From Bacillota bacterium (GTDB taxonomy: Bacteria > Bacillota_A > Clostridia > Clostridiales > Clostridiaceae): DNA of 5,184 nucleotides. Location: contig JAJXYA010000414.1 of NCBI GenBank assembly GCA_021780795.1, positions 1-5,184 on the forward strand, in the 5' to 3' direction. Position numbers and translations under genes: made by a program. The notes beneath the pieces are model-generated. The model was given only the letters and a program-made list of their open reading frames with translations. It had not been told where the DNA came from and searched no databases. This document shows, in pieces, positions 1 through 5,184 of the stretch (the stretch's first letter is position 1; the number at the start of each line of letters is the position of its first letter).

Positions 1-683
1 TTAGATATTCTATTTGAAATATCTCCTTTAAATATGCCGCCATGATAACAAATTATTGTTTCAATATCATAGTCAAGGAGCTTTTTAAGAGAAGTTAAAG
101 CTAAAGGCATATCATAAGTGTATTCTGGCTTTGGACCTATTAACTGTCCACCTTCAACATTTAAAGCATCACCAGTTACTAAAGTCTTATATTTATGTAA
201 ATACAAACATATGTGTCCATGAGTATGTCCAGGAGTATGAATAATTGTAATCCCTCCAAAGTAAGGTAATATTTCTCCATCAGAAACTTCTGTATCCACT
301 TCCGTTTTAAGTGCTTTAAATCTCGCTCTTTCCTCTCTTGGCATTGCTTTTAGTCTTTCTGGAGTCATCTTTAAAGACTGTTCTTCACCATTTATGTATG
401 GAGCCTCAAGAGTATGAGCGATTACTTCTATCTTTCCTTTAGACTTATTTACAATATCAGTTAGACTTCCAATATGGTCTATATCGTGATGTGTAATAAT
501 TACTTTTTTTAGTCTTTCGAAATATGTGCCAGCTGCTTCAATTTCTTTTATAATATCAAGAAACATTCCTGGAAGACCAGTGTCGATTAGCGCCATGTCA
601 TTTTCATCCCATATCAAAACTGAATTTAAAATGCGATTATCCCTTTTTAGTTCTAAAACTTCTAAACCTTCTCCTATTTTCAT
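1..683 (-). CDS. MBL-fold metallo-hydrolase, C-terminus cut by window edge
   Basis: This is a metallo-beta-lactamase-superfamily hydrolase, probably cytoplasmic because no signal peptide is visible; its substrate cannot be read from the sequence. The frame is open from ATG at 683 to the window edge, giving 227 visible codons, and it continues to the left. Residues seen: a beta-hairpin start ending in ALIDTG (31-36), the metal motif THHDIDHIG (64-72), PGHTHGH (151-157, third metal His at 153), TGDAL (170-174, bridging Asp172) and YHGG (213-216, His214). These are the five conserved motifs of the fold in order, so the active site is complete in the visible part. The first motif reads HxDxDH rather than the usual HxHxDH: Asp67 stands where a second His ligand normally is. 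Residues 100-130 form a charged insert before the second half-domain. The ATG is preceded by a good Shine-Dalgarno site. The gene is transcribed divergently from the permease. Fold assignment is secure; glyoxalase II-like, lactonase-like or other activity is undetermined. Confidence 0.93.
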   Translation of the reverse strand, partial: MKIGEGLEVLELKRDNRILNSVLIWDENDMALIDTGLPGMFLDIIKEIEAAGTYFERLKKVIITHHDIDHIGSLTDIVNKSKGKIEVIAHTLEAPYINGEEQSLKMTPERLKAMPREERARFKALKTEVDTEVSDGEILPYFGGITIIHTPGHTHGHICLYLHKYKTLVTGDALNVEGGQLIGPKPEYTYDMPLALTSLKKLLDYDIETIICYHGGIFKGDISNRIS

Positions 684-694
684 TAAATATTGCA

Positions 695-702
695 CATCCT
701 TT
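695..702 (-). promoter_or_regulatory. Ribosome binding site of the MBL hydrolase gene
   Basis: On the minus strand the bases read AAAGGATG, a good match to the Shine-Dalgarno core, about 11 to 13 bases before ATG at 683. Two other ATG triplets close by (at 697 and 705) are out of frame with the hydrolase, which supports 683 as the start. Confidence 0.7.
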
Positions 703-716
703 CATAGTTATAAAAT

Positions 717-745
717 ATTATATAAAGATAATATCACAATTTTAA
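717..745 (-). promoter_or_regulatory. Putative sigma-A promoter of the MBL hydrolase gene
   Basis: On the minus strand a perfect TATAAT (722 to 717) lies 17 bases downstream of TTAAAA (745 to 740), which matches four of six bases of the -35 consensus. The predicted transcription start is near 710, leaving a leader of about 27 bases that contains the ribosome binding site. The surrounding DNA is very AT-rich, so a chance match is possible, but the ideal spacing and position favour a real promoter. Confidence 0.5.
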
Positions 746-807
746 CTGGTTTTATATTTAAAGTATTAAAATTTACATATAAGGGCATACTAATTTTACA
801 ATATTCA

Positions 808-816
808 AAAGGGTGA
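808..816 (+). promoter_or_regulatory. Ribosome binding site that decides the permease start
   Basis: AAAGGGTGA, with GGTGA pairing well to the 16S 3' end, lies 5 bases before ATG at 822. The in-frame GTG at 813 lies inside this site and so cannot use it, which argues for ATG 822 as the true start. Confidence 0.7.
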
Positions 817-821
817 AGAAG

Positions 822-2171
822 ATGAAAGATAAGAGTTGTAATAACACGAGTTTAGGAAACAAGTCAAAAAAACAATTGAATGCATATAGTTTGGCAGGAA
901 TTGGTATCGGCGGCATTGTAGGTTCAGGTTTTTTTCTTGGTACAGGTTTAGCGGTGAAAGAAGCAGGCCCGGCAGTCATTTTATCATTTTTATTCGGTGG
1001 ATTTATAATGGCACAAGTGTTAGGTGCTATGACAAGCATAAGTATTAATCGTCCAGTTACCGGTTCTTTTAGAGTATATACCGAACAATTTCTTGGAAAA
1101 TTTACTGGATATATTTTAGGATGGATAATATATATTTCTAGTATATTAGGCATTGTTTCTGAAGCTGTAGCTGCAGCTGTATTTATAAGATATTGGTTCC
1201 CAGAGTTTTCTATAGCCATTGTGGCTTCTGCCGTTGTAATAATAGTTATTTTAATAAATAGACTTAATATGAAGTATTTCGGATACTTTGAATCTGGTAC
1301 TGCTGTTTTGAAAATGATAGCAATTGCAGCCTTCATTTTCATAGGTATAATATTTTTATGTTCTCATGGTATACAAGCAAAACCTATTCCTTTTGCATCT
1401 ATAAATAATTTTTTTCCAAATAAAATTTCTGGTTTATTGCAGTCTATGTTGATTGTAGTGTTTACATACTCAGGAATTAGTACAATTGCAATGGCTACAT
1501 CTGATGTAAGAAAGCCATGTCTATCTATTCCTAAGGCAACAATTCTTGTAACTGTTGGTCTAGTTATGTTATACGTTTTAACGATGATTATAATAGTTTT
1601 AACAATAAACTGGGGAAATGTAAATATTGCTTCTTCACCACTTATTCAATCACTTAAAATCATGAATGTAAATTGGGCTTCTTCTGCTATCAATGTAATA
1701 ATTATAGTAGCAACATTTTCTGTTATGATAGGAAATTATTATAGCTGTGATGAAACGCTAATTTCTTTATCGGAGGCAAGTGAAGCACCCTCTATTTTCA
1801 AAAAAAACAAAAATGATTTTTATTTATATACATGGCTTTTTACAGGTGTAACATCGTTAATAGTTGTTGCAATCTCGTTTTTATTAAGTGCAAAATTATT
1901 TAATTATCTCATTTCTGCCTGCTCATACTATTCATTTTTCAATTGGATAATTAATCTTATTGTTTATTTAAAATGGATAAAAGAAAAGAGAAGCGATGAA
2001 AAGTACACCTCTCCTCTTATTTTAGGTAAGTTAGGTGCCTATTTAACCATAGCAATTATATTATTACTTTTTGTAATGAGTCTTTGGGTAAAGGATTTTA
2101 GAATAGGTTTCTATTCTGCAGCCGCTATTACTTTATTTATAATGCTGTCTTATAAAATATTTAAAGTTTAA
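822..2171 (+). CDS. Amino acid permease, APC superfamily
   Basis: This is a secondary amino acid transporter of the cytoplasmic membrane, about 449 residues, within the usual 430-480 range of the APC superfamily. It shows roughly 12 hydrophobic segments after a short polar N-terminus (residues 1-20). Segment 1 carries GIGGIVGSGFFLGTG (28-42), matching the GxIGSGIF signature whose unwound helix binds the substrate backbone. NRPVTGSFRVY (76-86) matches the conserved P-x-GSF-x-Y stretch before helix 3, and GWIIY (100-104) follows. Segment 6 and its exit loop read YSGISTIAMATSDVRKP (216-232), a diverged form of the usual G-x-E ... A-x-E-x-x-x-P pattern, followed by SIPKA (235-239). The loop after segment 8 (SLSEASEAPSIFKK, 315-328) keeps the family's S-E-A-P core. 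The start is ATG 822 rather than GTG 813, on Shine-Dalgarno placement. The frame is intact. Substrate and coupling ion (H+ likely) are not deducible; nearness to the liv operon is only suggestive of an amino acid role. Confidence 0.93.
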   Translation: MKDKSCNNTSLGNKSKKQLNAYSLAGIGIGGIVGSGFFLGTGLAVKEAGPAVILSFLFGGFIMAQVLGAMTSISINRPVTGSFRVYTEQFLGKFTGYILGWIIYISSILGIVSEAVAAAVFIRYWFPEFSIAIVASAVVIIVILINRLNMKYFGYFESGTAVLKMIAIAAFIFIGIIFLCSHGIQAKPIPFASINNFFPNKISGLLQSMLIVVFTYSGISTIAMATSDVRKPCLSIPKATILVTVGLVMLYVLTMIIIVLTINWGNVNIASSPLIQSLKIMNVNWASSAINVIIIVATFSVMIGNYYSCDETLISLSEASEAPSIFKKNKNDFYLYTWLFTGVTSLIVVAISFLLSAKLFNYLISACSYYSFFNWIINLIVYLKWIKEKRSDEKYTSPLILGKLGAYLTIAIILLLFVMSLWVKDFRIGFYSAAAITLFIMLSYKIFKV

Positions 2172-2172
2172 G

Positions 2173-2877
2173 TTATCCTCCTAAATATGCATTTTTAACT
2201 GACTCTTCCTTTAATAAAGCTTCTGCTTTTCCTTTTAGAACAATTGTTCCATTTGCTATAACATATGCTCTATTTGCAACCTTTAGTGCCATATGAGCAT
2301 TTTGTTCAACTAATAAAATAGTTGTTCCACTTTCGTTAATTTCCTCAATTATGTTAAATATATTTTGAACAATTATAGGTGAAAGTCCCATAGAAGGCTC
2401 ATCTAATAAAAGAATTTTAGGTTTAGACATTAATGCTCTGCCAATAGCTAGCATTTGTTGCTCACCACCACTTAAAGTTCCTGCTATTTGCAATTTTCTT
2501 TCCATTAGCCTTGGAAACTTGCTATATACACTTTCATAATCATTATTAATACCTTTTTTATCTTTACGATAGTAAGCACCTAATTCAAGATTTTCTTTAA
2601 CTGTTAAATTTGAAAATATCTTTCTTCCCTCAGGAACTTGTACAATACCCATTTGCACTAATTTATGAGCAGGAACTGTTTTAATTGAATTTCCCTCATA
2701 TATAATGTCGCCAGATTTTATAGTTATTAATCTTGATATAGCCTTTAGTGTAGAGGATTTTCCAGCACCGTTTGCTCCTATTAGCGTTACAATCTCACCT
2801 TTATTTACTTCTAAGCTAATGTTTTTTAATGCATGAATTGCACCATAATATACATTAAGCTCTTTCAGTATTAACAT
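2173..2877 (-). CDS. livF: Branched-chain amino acid ABC transporter ATPase LivF
   Basis: This is one of the two ATP-binding subunits of the HAAT-family importer for leucine, isoleucine, valine and sometimes other amino acids. It acts on the cytoplasmic face of the LivH/LivM channel. Its 234 residues are the normal LivF length. Motifs in order: Walker A GANGAGKSS (34-42), Q-loop Gln80 in VQVPEGR, the ABC signature LSGGEQQ (135-141), Walker B ILLLDEP (155-161) and the LivF-type VEQNA (190-194), where Gln192 occupies the switch-histidine position. The C-terminus ends in AYLGG, the usual LivF ending. The LivF assignment over LivG rests on the short length, PEGR and EQN. ATG 2877 lies inside the end of livG (23-base overlap), with its own ribosome binding site, which suggests translational coupling. 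It is the last gene of the operon in this direction; its stop is one base from the permease stop, and no terminator is seen. Confidence 0.97.
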   Translation of the reverse strand: MLILKELNVYYGAIHALKNISLEVNKGEIVTLIGANGAGKSSTLKAISRLITIKSGDIIYEGNSIKTVPAHKLVQMGIVQVPEGRKIFSNLTVKENLELGAYYRKDKKGINNDYESVYSKFPRLMERKLQIAGTLSGGEQQMLAIGRALMSKPKILLLDEPSMGLSPIIVQNIFNIIEEINESGTTILLVEQNAHMALKVANRAYVIANGTIVLKGKAEALLKEESVKNAYLGG

Positions 2878-3643
2878 TTATATCATCCTCTCCAAGATAT
2901 GCCTTTATGACTGCTTGATTTATTTTAATTTCATTTGGAGTCCCTTCGGCTATCTTTTTTCCATAATCAACAACAGCAATCTTTTCACATATACCCATAA
3001 CAAGCTTCATGTCGTGTTCAATTAATAATATTGATATATTATGCTCATTTTTAATCCAAACAATTAGTTCCATTAATTCCTTAGTTTCCATTGGATTCAT
3101 TCCTGCAGCTGGTTCATCAAGTAAAAGCAATTTGGGTTTTGCAGCAAGTGCTCTTGCAATTTCAACTCTCCTTTGCTTTCCATAAGGGAGGTTTGAAGAT
3201 AGTTCATCTTTTTTATCTAATAGTTCTAATTCCGATAATATTTGCAAAGCTTTATCTTCAATTTCTTTCTCCTCTTTAAAATATTTAGGGAGTCTAAAAA
3301 CCGTATCTATAAAATTATAGTTAACTTGATAATTGTACGAAATTTTTACGTTTTCAAGCACTGTCATATTCTTAAAAAGTCTTATATTTTGAAAAGTTCT
3401 TGCTATGTTTTTTCGTGTTATTTCATAGGGCTTTAAGCCTTGAATTTTTTCATTACATAATTCAATAGTTCCTTCTGTAGGTGCATAAACTCCAGTTAGC
3501 AAATTAAAAATCGTTGTTTTACCCGCCCCATTTGGACCTATTAAACCAACTAATTCGCCTTGCTCTATTTCCAAACAAAAGCCAGAAACTGCTTCAAGAC
3601 CTCCAAATTTTATTCCAAGATTATCTACTTTAAGTAATGGCAC
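2855..3643 (-). CDS. livG: Branched-chain amino acid ABC transporter ATPase LivG
   Basis: This is the partner ATPase of LivF in the HAAT-type amino acid importer, on the cytoplasmic side of the membrane. From GTG 3643 it is 262 residues, a usual LivG length. Motifs in order: Walker A GPNGAGKTT (36-44), Q-loop Gln85 in RTFQNIRLF, the LivG-type signature LPYGKQRR (152-159) in place of LSGGQ, Walker B LLLLDEP (172-178) followed by AAGMNP, and the switch His210 in IEHDMKL. The start is uncertain: GTG 3652 would add three residues, but it lies within the best Shine-Dalgarno (AGAAGG, 3657 to 3652), which is 8 bases from GTG 3643. Starting at 3643 also gives the family-like beginning of a short lead followed by LLKVDNLGIKFGG. 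The gene overlaps the end of livM by 14 bases (23 with the earlier start) and the start of livF by 23. A short tail after AYLGE (residues DDINVNTERA) is what creates the livF overlap. Confidence 0.96.
   Translation of the reverse strand: MPLLKVDNLGIKFGGLEAVSGFCLEIEQGELVGLIGPNGAGKTTIFNLLTGVYAPTEGTIELCNEKIQGLKPYEITRKNIARTFQNIRLFKNMTVLENVKISYNYQVNYNFIDTVFRLPKYFKEEKEIEDKALQILSELELLDKKDELSSNLPYGKQRRVEIARALAAKPKLLLLDEPAAGMNPMETKELMELIVWIKNEHNISILLIEHDMKLVMGICEKIAVVDYGKKIAEGTPNEIKINQAVIKAYLGEDDINVNTERA
2887..2893 (-). promoter_or_regulatory. Ribosome binding site of livF inside livG
   Basis: The minus strand reads GGAGAGG, 9 bases before the livF ATG at 2877. It sits within the last codons of livG, so livF can be started by ribosomes finishing livG. 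Confidence 0.7.
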
Positions 3644-4583
3644 CTTTATCACCTTCTATTTTCTTCTTTATAAACTTGAAAGATAACTCCTTTGTACCCA
3701 TTAACCCTTGTGGTCTAAATATCATTATTACGATGAGAAGAATTGAATAAAAGACCATTCTATAATCTGAAAATGTCCTTAAAGCTTCTGGCAAAACAGT
3801 TAGTACTCCCGTCGATAAAATGCACCCACTTAAGCTTCCCATACCGCCAAGCACTACAAAGGTTACAATTTCTACAGATTTTAAGAAGCCAAAGCTAGTT
3901 GGGTCGATAAACATATATAAATGTGCAAAAAGACCTCCTGCTACACCTGCAAAAAACGCTGCTACAATGAATGCTTCTATTTTATATTTTGTTGTGTTAA
4001 TACCCATAGCTTCTGATGCAATTTCATCTTCTCTAATGGACAGCATTGCTCTTCCCCTAGATGAATGAACTATATTATAAATTACTACAAAAGTAATAAG
4101 TACAGAAAAAAACACCCAAGTAAAATCTGTCTTTGGAGGAATTCCAACAAACCCTCTAGCACCACCTAAGTAATCTATATTTGTTATAACAACTTGTATG
4201 ATTTGTCCAAAACCTAAGGTTGTTATGGCAAGATAATCTCCCTTTAACCTTAATGTAGGAAGTCCAATTAAAAAGCCAAAAATTGCTGAAACCATTCCTG
4301 CACATAAGAGTGCTAAAAAGAAAGGTAGATGAAAGTTGACCGTGCATACAGCAGCTGTATAAGCACCAATTGACATAAACCCTGCATGTCCAAGTGCAAG
4401 TTGACCAGTAAATCCAATTATTAAATTTAAACTTAATGCCAAAATTATATTTATTCCTAAATAGTTTATTATTTGAATTTGATAATTATTAATTATTTTT
4501 CCGTTTATAATTATAAGTAAAAATCCGTAAATAATTAATGTAGCCACCAAAAAAATAGCAGCTTTTTTAATATGGTTTTTCAT
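3630..4583 (-). CDS. livM: Branched-chain amino acid ABC transporter permease LivM
   Basis: This is one of two membrane subunits that form the translocation path with LivH. Its 317 residues fit the shorter Gram-positive LivM type; E. coli LivM is longer. After a positively charged start (MKNHIKKAA) comes a hydrophobic segment (8-26), then the family stretches GFTGQLALGHAGFMSIGAY (57-75), LRLKGDYLAITTLGFG (111-126) and TNIDYLGGARG (134-144). The cytoplasmic EAA-type loop RGRAMLSIREDEIASEAMGIN (176-196), which docks with the ATPases, follows, then LGGMGSLSG (245-253) and the C-terminal FRPQGLMG (289-296). The RPQG ending distinguishes LivM and LivH family proteins from other permeases, and the REDE-x-x-A form of the loop marks LivM. 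About eight to ten membrane segments are visible. The start ATG 4583 has a close Shine-Dalgarno, 8 bases after the livH stop. The 3' end overlaps livG. Confidence 0.96.
   Translation of the reverse strand: MKNHIKKAAIFLVATLIIYGFLLIIINGKIINNYQIQIINYLGINIILALSLNLIIGFTGQLALGHAGFMSIGAYTAAVCTVNFHLPFFLALLCAGMVSAIFGFLIGLPTLRLKGDYLAITTLGFGQIIQVVITNIDYLGGARGFVGIPPKTDFTWVFFSVLITFVVIYNIVHSSRGRAMLSIREDEIASEAMGINTTKYKIEAFIVAAFFAGVAGGLFAHLYMFIDPTSFGFLKSVEIVTFVVLGGMGSLSGCILSTGVLTVLPEALRTFSDYRMVFYSILLIVIMIFRPQGLMGTKELSFKFIKKKIEGDKGAIT
3648..3657 (-). promoter_or_regulatory. Ribosome binding site of livG inside livM
   Basis: The minus strand reads AGAAGGTGAT, a long match to the 16S 3' end, within the last codons of livM. 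Its AGAAGG core is 8 bases before GTG 3643. The alternative GTG 3652 is part of this site, so 3643 is favoured. Confidence 0.65.
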
Positions 4584-4585
4584 AT

Positions 4586-4593
4586 CCTCACCT
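4586..4593 (-). promoter_or_regulatory. Ribosome binding site of livM at the livH stop
   Basis: The minus strand reads AGGTGAGG directly over the TAG stop of livH. The spacing is short (4 bases from AGGTGA, 2 from the last GG to ATG 4583), so initiation probably relies partly on ribosomes ending on livH. Confidence 0.55.
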
Positions 4594-5184
4594 ACACTTT
4601 TTCACGTACTTTACTGCCCAAAATACCAGTGGGCTTAAAAATTAAAATTACGATTAAAATAAGAAAAGCAATAGCATCTGCCCATTTTGTTGAGATATAA
4701 GCCTTTGTAAGGGTTTCTGCAATTCCCATTATAATTCCACCAAGCATGGCTCCAGGAATTATTCCTATACCGCCTAAAACAGCTGCAACAAAGGCCTTAA
4801 GTCCAGGCATTATGCCCATATATGGATCTATAGTGTTATATAATATACCAACAAAAACCCCTGCTGCACCTGCTAGAGATGAACCAATAGCAAAAGTTAA
4901 GGAAATAATATTGTCTACATTTATACCCATAAGCTTTGCGGTTTCCATGTCATATGAAGCTGCTCTCATGGCTTTACCAACCTTTGTTCTATAAACAAAT
5001 ACTTGCAAAGAAACAACTAATATCAATGAAATTAAAAGTATAATTATTTGTAAGTTGTTAACTTCAACTCCACCAATATTTTTTGTTTGTTGAATTAATA
5101 GATCATGAGGATAAGACCTAGTATCTGCACCTGCAAAAGATTTTAGTGCAAATCCATTTTCTAGTAAAAATGAAACTCCAATAG
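4592..5184 (-). CDS. livH: Branched-chain amino acid ABC transporter permease LivH, N-terminus beyond window
   Basis: This is the second membrane subunit of the importer, pairing with LivM. The frame is open from the right edge to TAG at 4592, giving 196 visible residues of the usual 290-310, so roughly the first third lies outside. An internal TTG at 5026 is not a start: coding similarity continues upstream of it. Counting from the edge, the visible part starts in IGVSFLLENG (1-10), the extracytoplasmic loop with AGADTRSYP (17-25), and a membrane segment (44-63). Then comes the EAA-type docking loop KVGKAMRAASYDMETAKLMGIN (67-88), a Gly/Ala-rich segment (96-113), DPYMGIMPGLKAFVAAVLGGIG (119-140) and the C-terminal FKPTGILGS (182-190). 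The PGLKAF-x-x-xVLGG stretch and the -KPTGILG ending are characteristic of LivH. It is the most upstream operon gene seen; a livK-type binding protein gene is expected next but cannot be confirmed here. Confidence 0.95.
   Translation of the reverse strand, partial: IGVSFLLENGFALKSFAGADTRSYPHDLLIQQTKNIGGVEVNNLQIIILLISLILVVSLQVFVYRTKVGKAMRAASYDMETAKLMGINVDNIISLTFAIGSSLAGAAGVFVGILYNTIDPYMGIMPGLKAFVAAVLGGIGIIPGAMLGGIIMGIAETLTKAYISTKWADAIAFLILIVILIFKPTGILGSKVREKV

Larger units (their letters stand above)
684..821. promoter_or_regulatory. Divergent intergenic promoter region
   Basis: This AT-rich gap separates the hydrolase (minus) from the permease (plus) and must carry the permease promoter unless transcription enters from elsewhere. 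The best plus-strand candidate is weak: TTAACT (742-747) and TATTAA (764-769), four of six matches each, spaced 16 bases. If real, its -35 element would overlap that of the hydrolase promoter on the other strand. A 7-bp inverted repeat, TAAAATT at 767-773 and AATTTTA at 792-798, lies between this candidate and the permease start and could be an operator, but such AT-only repeats arise easily by chance. I see no riboswitch-like or T-box-like conserved structure; the space is too short for either. Confidence 0.4.

Noticed and set aside
526..816. 96-codon plus-strand open frame across the hydrolase start and intergenic region
   Set aside because: It overlaps the conserved hydrolase N-terminus on the other strand, has no family resemblance and ends in promoter DNA; no support for coding.
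773..1342. 189-codon open frame antisense to the permease
   Set aside because: It lies opposite a clear permease frame with conserved motifs, has low-complexity composition and no recognisable domain; it is a shadow of the real gene.
2100..2117. Perfect 7-bp inverted repeat (AGAATAG, 4-base loop, CTATTCT) near the permease 3' end, on the livF read-through path
   Set aside because: It lies in permease coding sequence, has low GC and no T-run follows it on either strand, so it does not look like an intrinsic terminator.
2216..2236. Short stem AAAGC/GCTTT followed by a T-rich stretch downstream of the permease stop
   Set aside because: The stem is only 5 bp, the T-run is interrupted, and the sequence codes for livF on the other strand; too weak to call a terminator.
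4156..4347. Small open frame on the minus strand in another frame of livM
   Set aside because: Frame-shifted reading of livM, whose correct frame is intact; composition is not protein-like.
5024..5026. TTG as the start of a 144-residue LivH-like protein
   Set aside because: The same frame continues upstream to the window edge with LivH-like sequence and no stop, so the gene is partial, not short.
1..5184. A novel defence, toxin-antitoxin or mobile system
   Set aside because: All coding space is taken by recognisable transporter and hydrolase families; no terminal repeats, integrase, transposase, array or orphan small gene pair is visible.

Overview
The window looks like a stretch of chromosome from a low-GC Gram-positive bacterium, most likely Clostridium or a close clostridial relative. 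The reasons are the strong A/T bias at third codon positions, the AT-rich intergenic DNA and the purine-rich Shine-Dalgarno sites. This is judged by eye; no GC value or database match was computed. I see no RNA gene, insertion sequence, prophage, CRISPR array or attachment site. No long stretch is unexplained: the only real intergenic gap is about 138 bp.

Left end (1-683, minus strand): a metallo-beta-lactamase-fold hydrolase whose C-terminus runs off the left edge. Its first metal-binding motif has the variant form HxDxDH instead of HxHxDH. It is divided from the next gene by a short divergent AT-rich promoter region (684-821).

Middle (822-2171, plus strand): a complete 12-helix-type amino acid permease of the APC superfamily, about 449 residues, substrate unknown. 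It ends tail-to-tail with the next operon, with a single base between the two stop codons and no visible terminator.

Right part (2173-5184, minus strand): most of a branched-chain/hydrophobic amino acid ABC importer operon in the order livH (cut by the right edge), livM, livG, livF. The genes are tightly packed (an 8-bp gap, then two short overlaps), as expected for translationally coupled subunits. LivH and LivM form the membrane channel, and LivG and LivF form the ATPase pair. The periplasmic-type binding protein (LivK/LivJ, a lipoprotein in Gram-positives) and the operon promoter are not in the window; they probably lie beyond the right edge.

Taken together, this is a nutrient-uptake locus with two independent amino acid import routes facing each other, one driven by ATP and one a secondary transporter, plus an unrelated or loosely linked hydrolase. 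I found no convincing sign of a previously undescribed system. The observations worth a second look are modest: the variant metal motif, the terminator-less convergent junction, the divergent helix-6 motif of the permease, the asymmetric LivG/LivF switch residues and the start-site choices.
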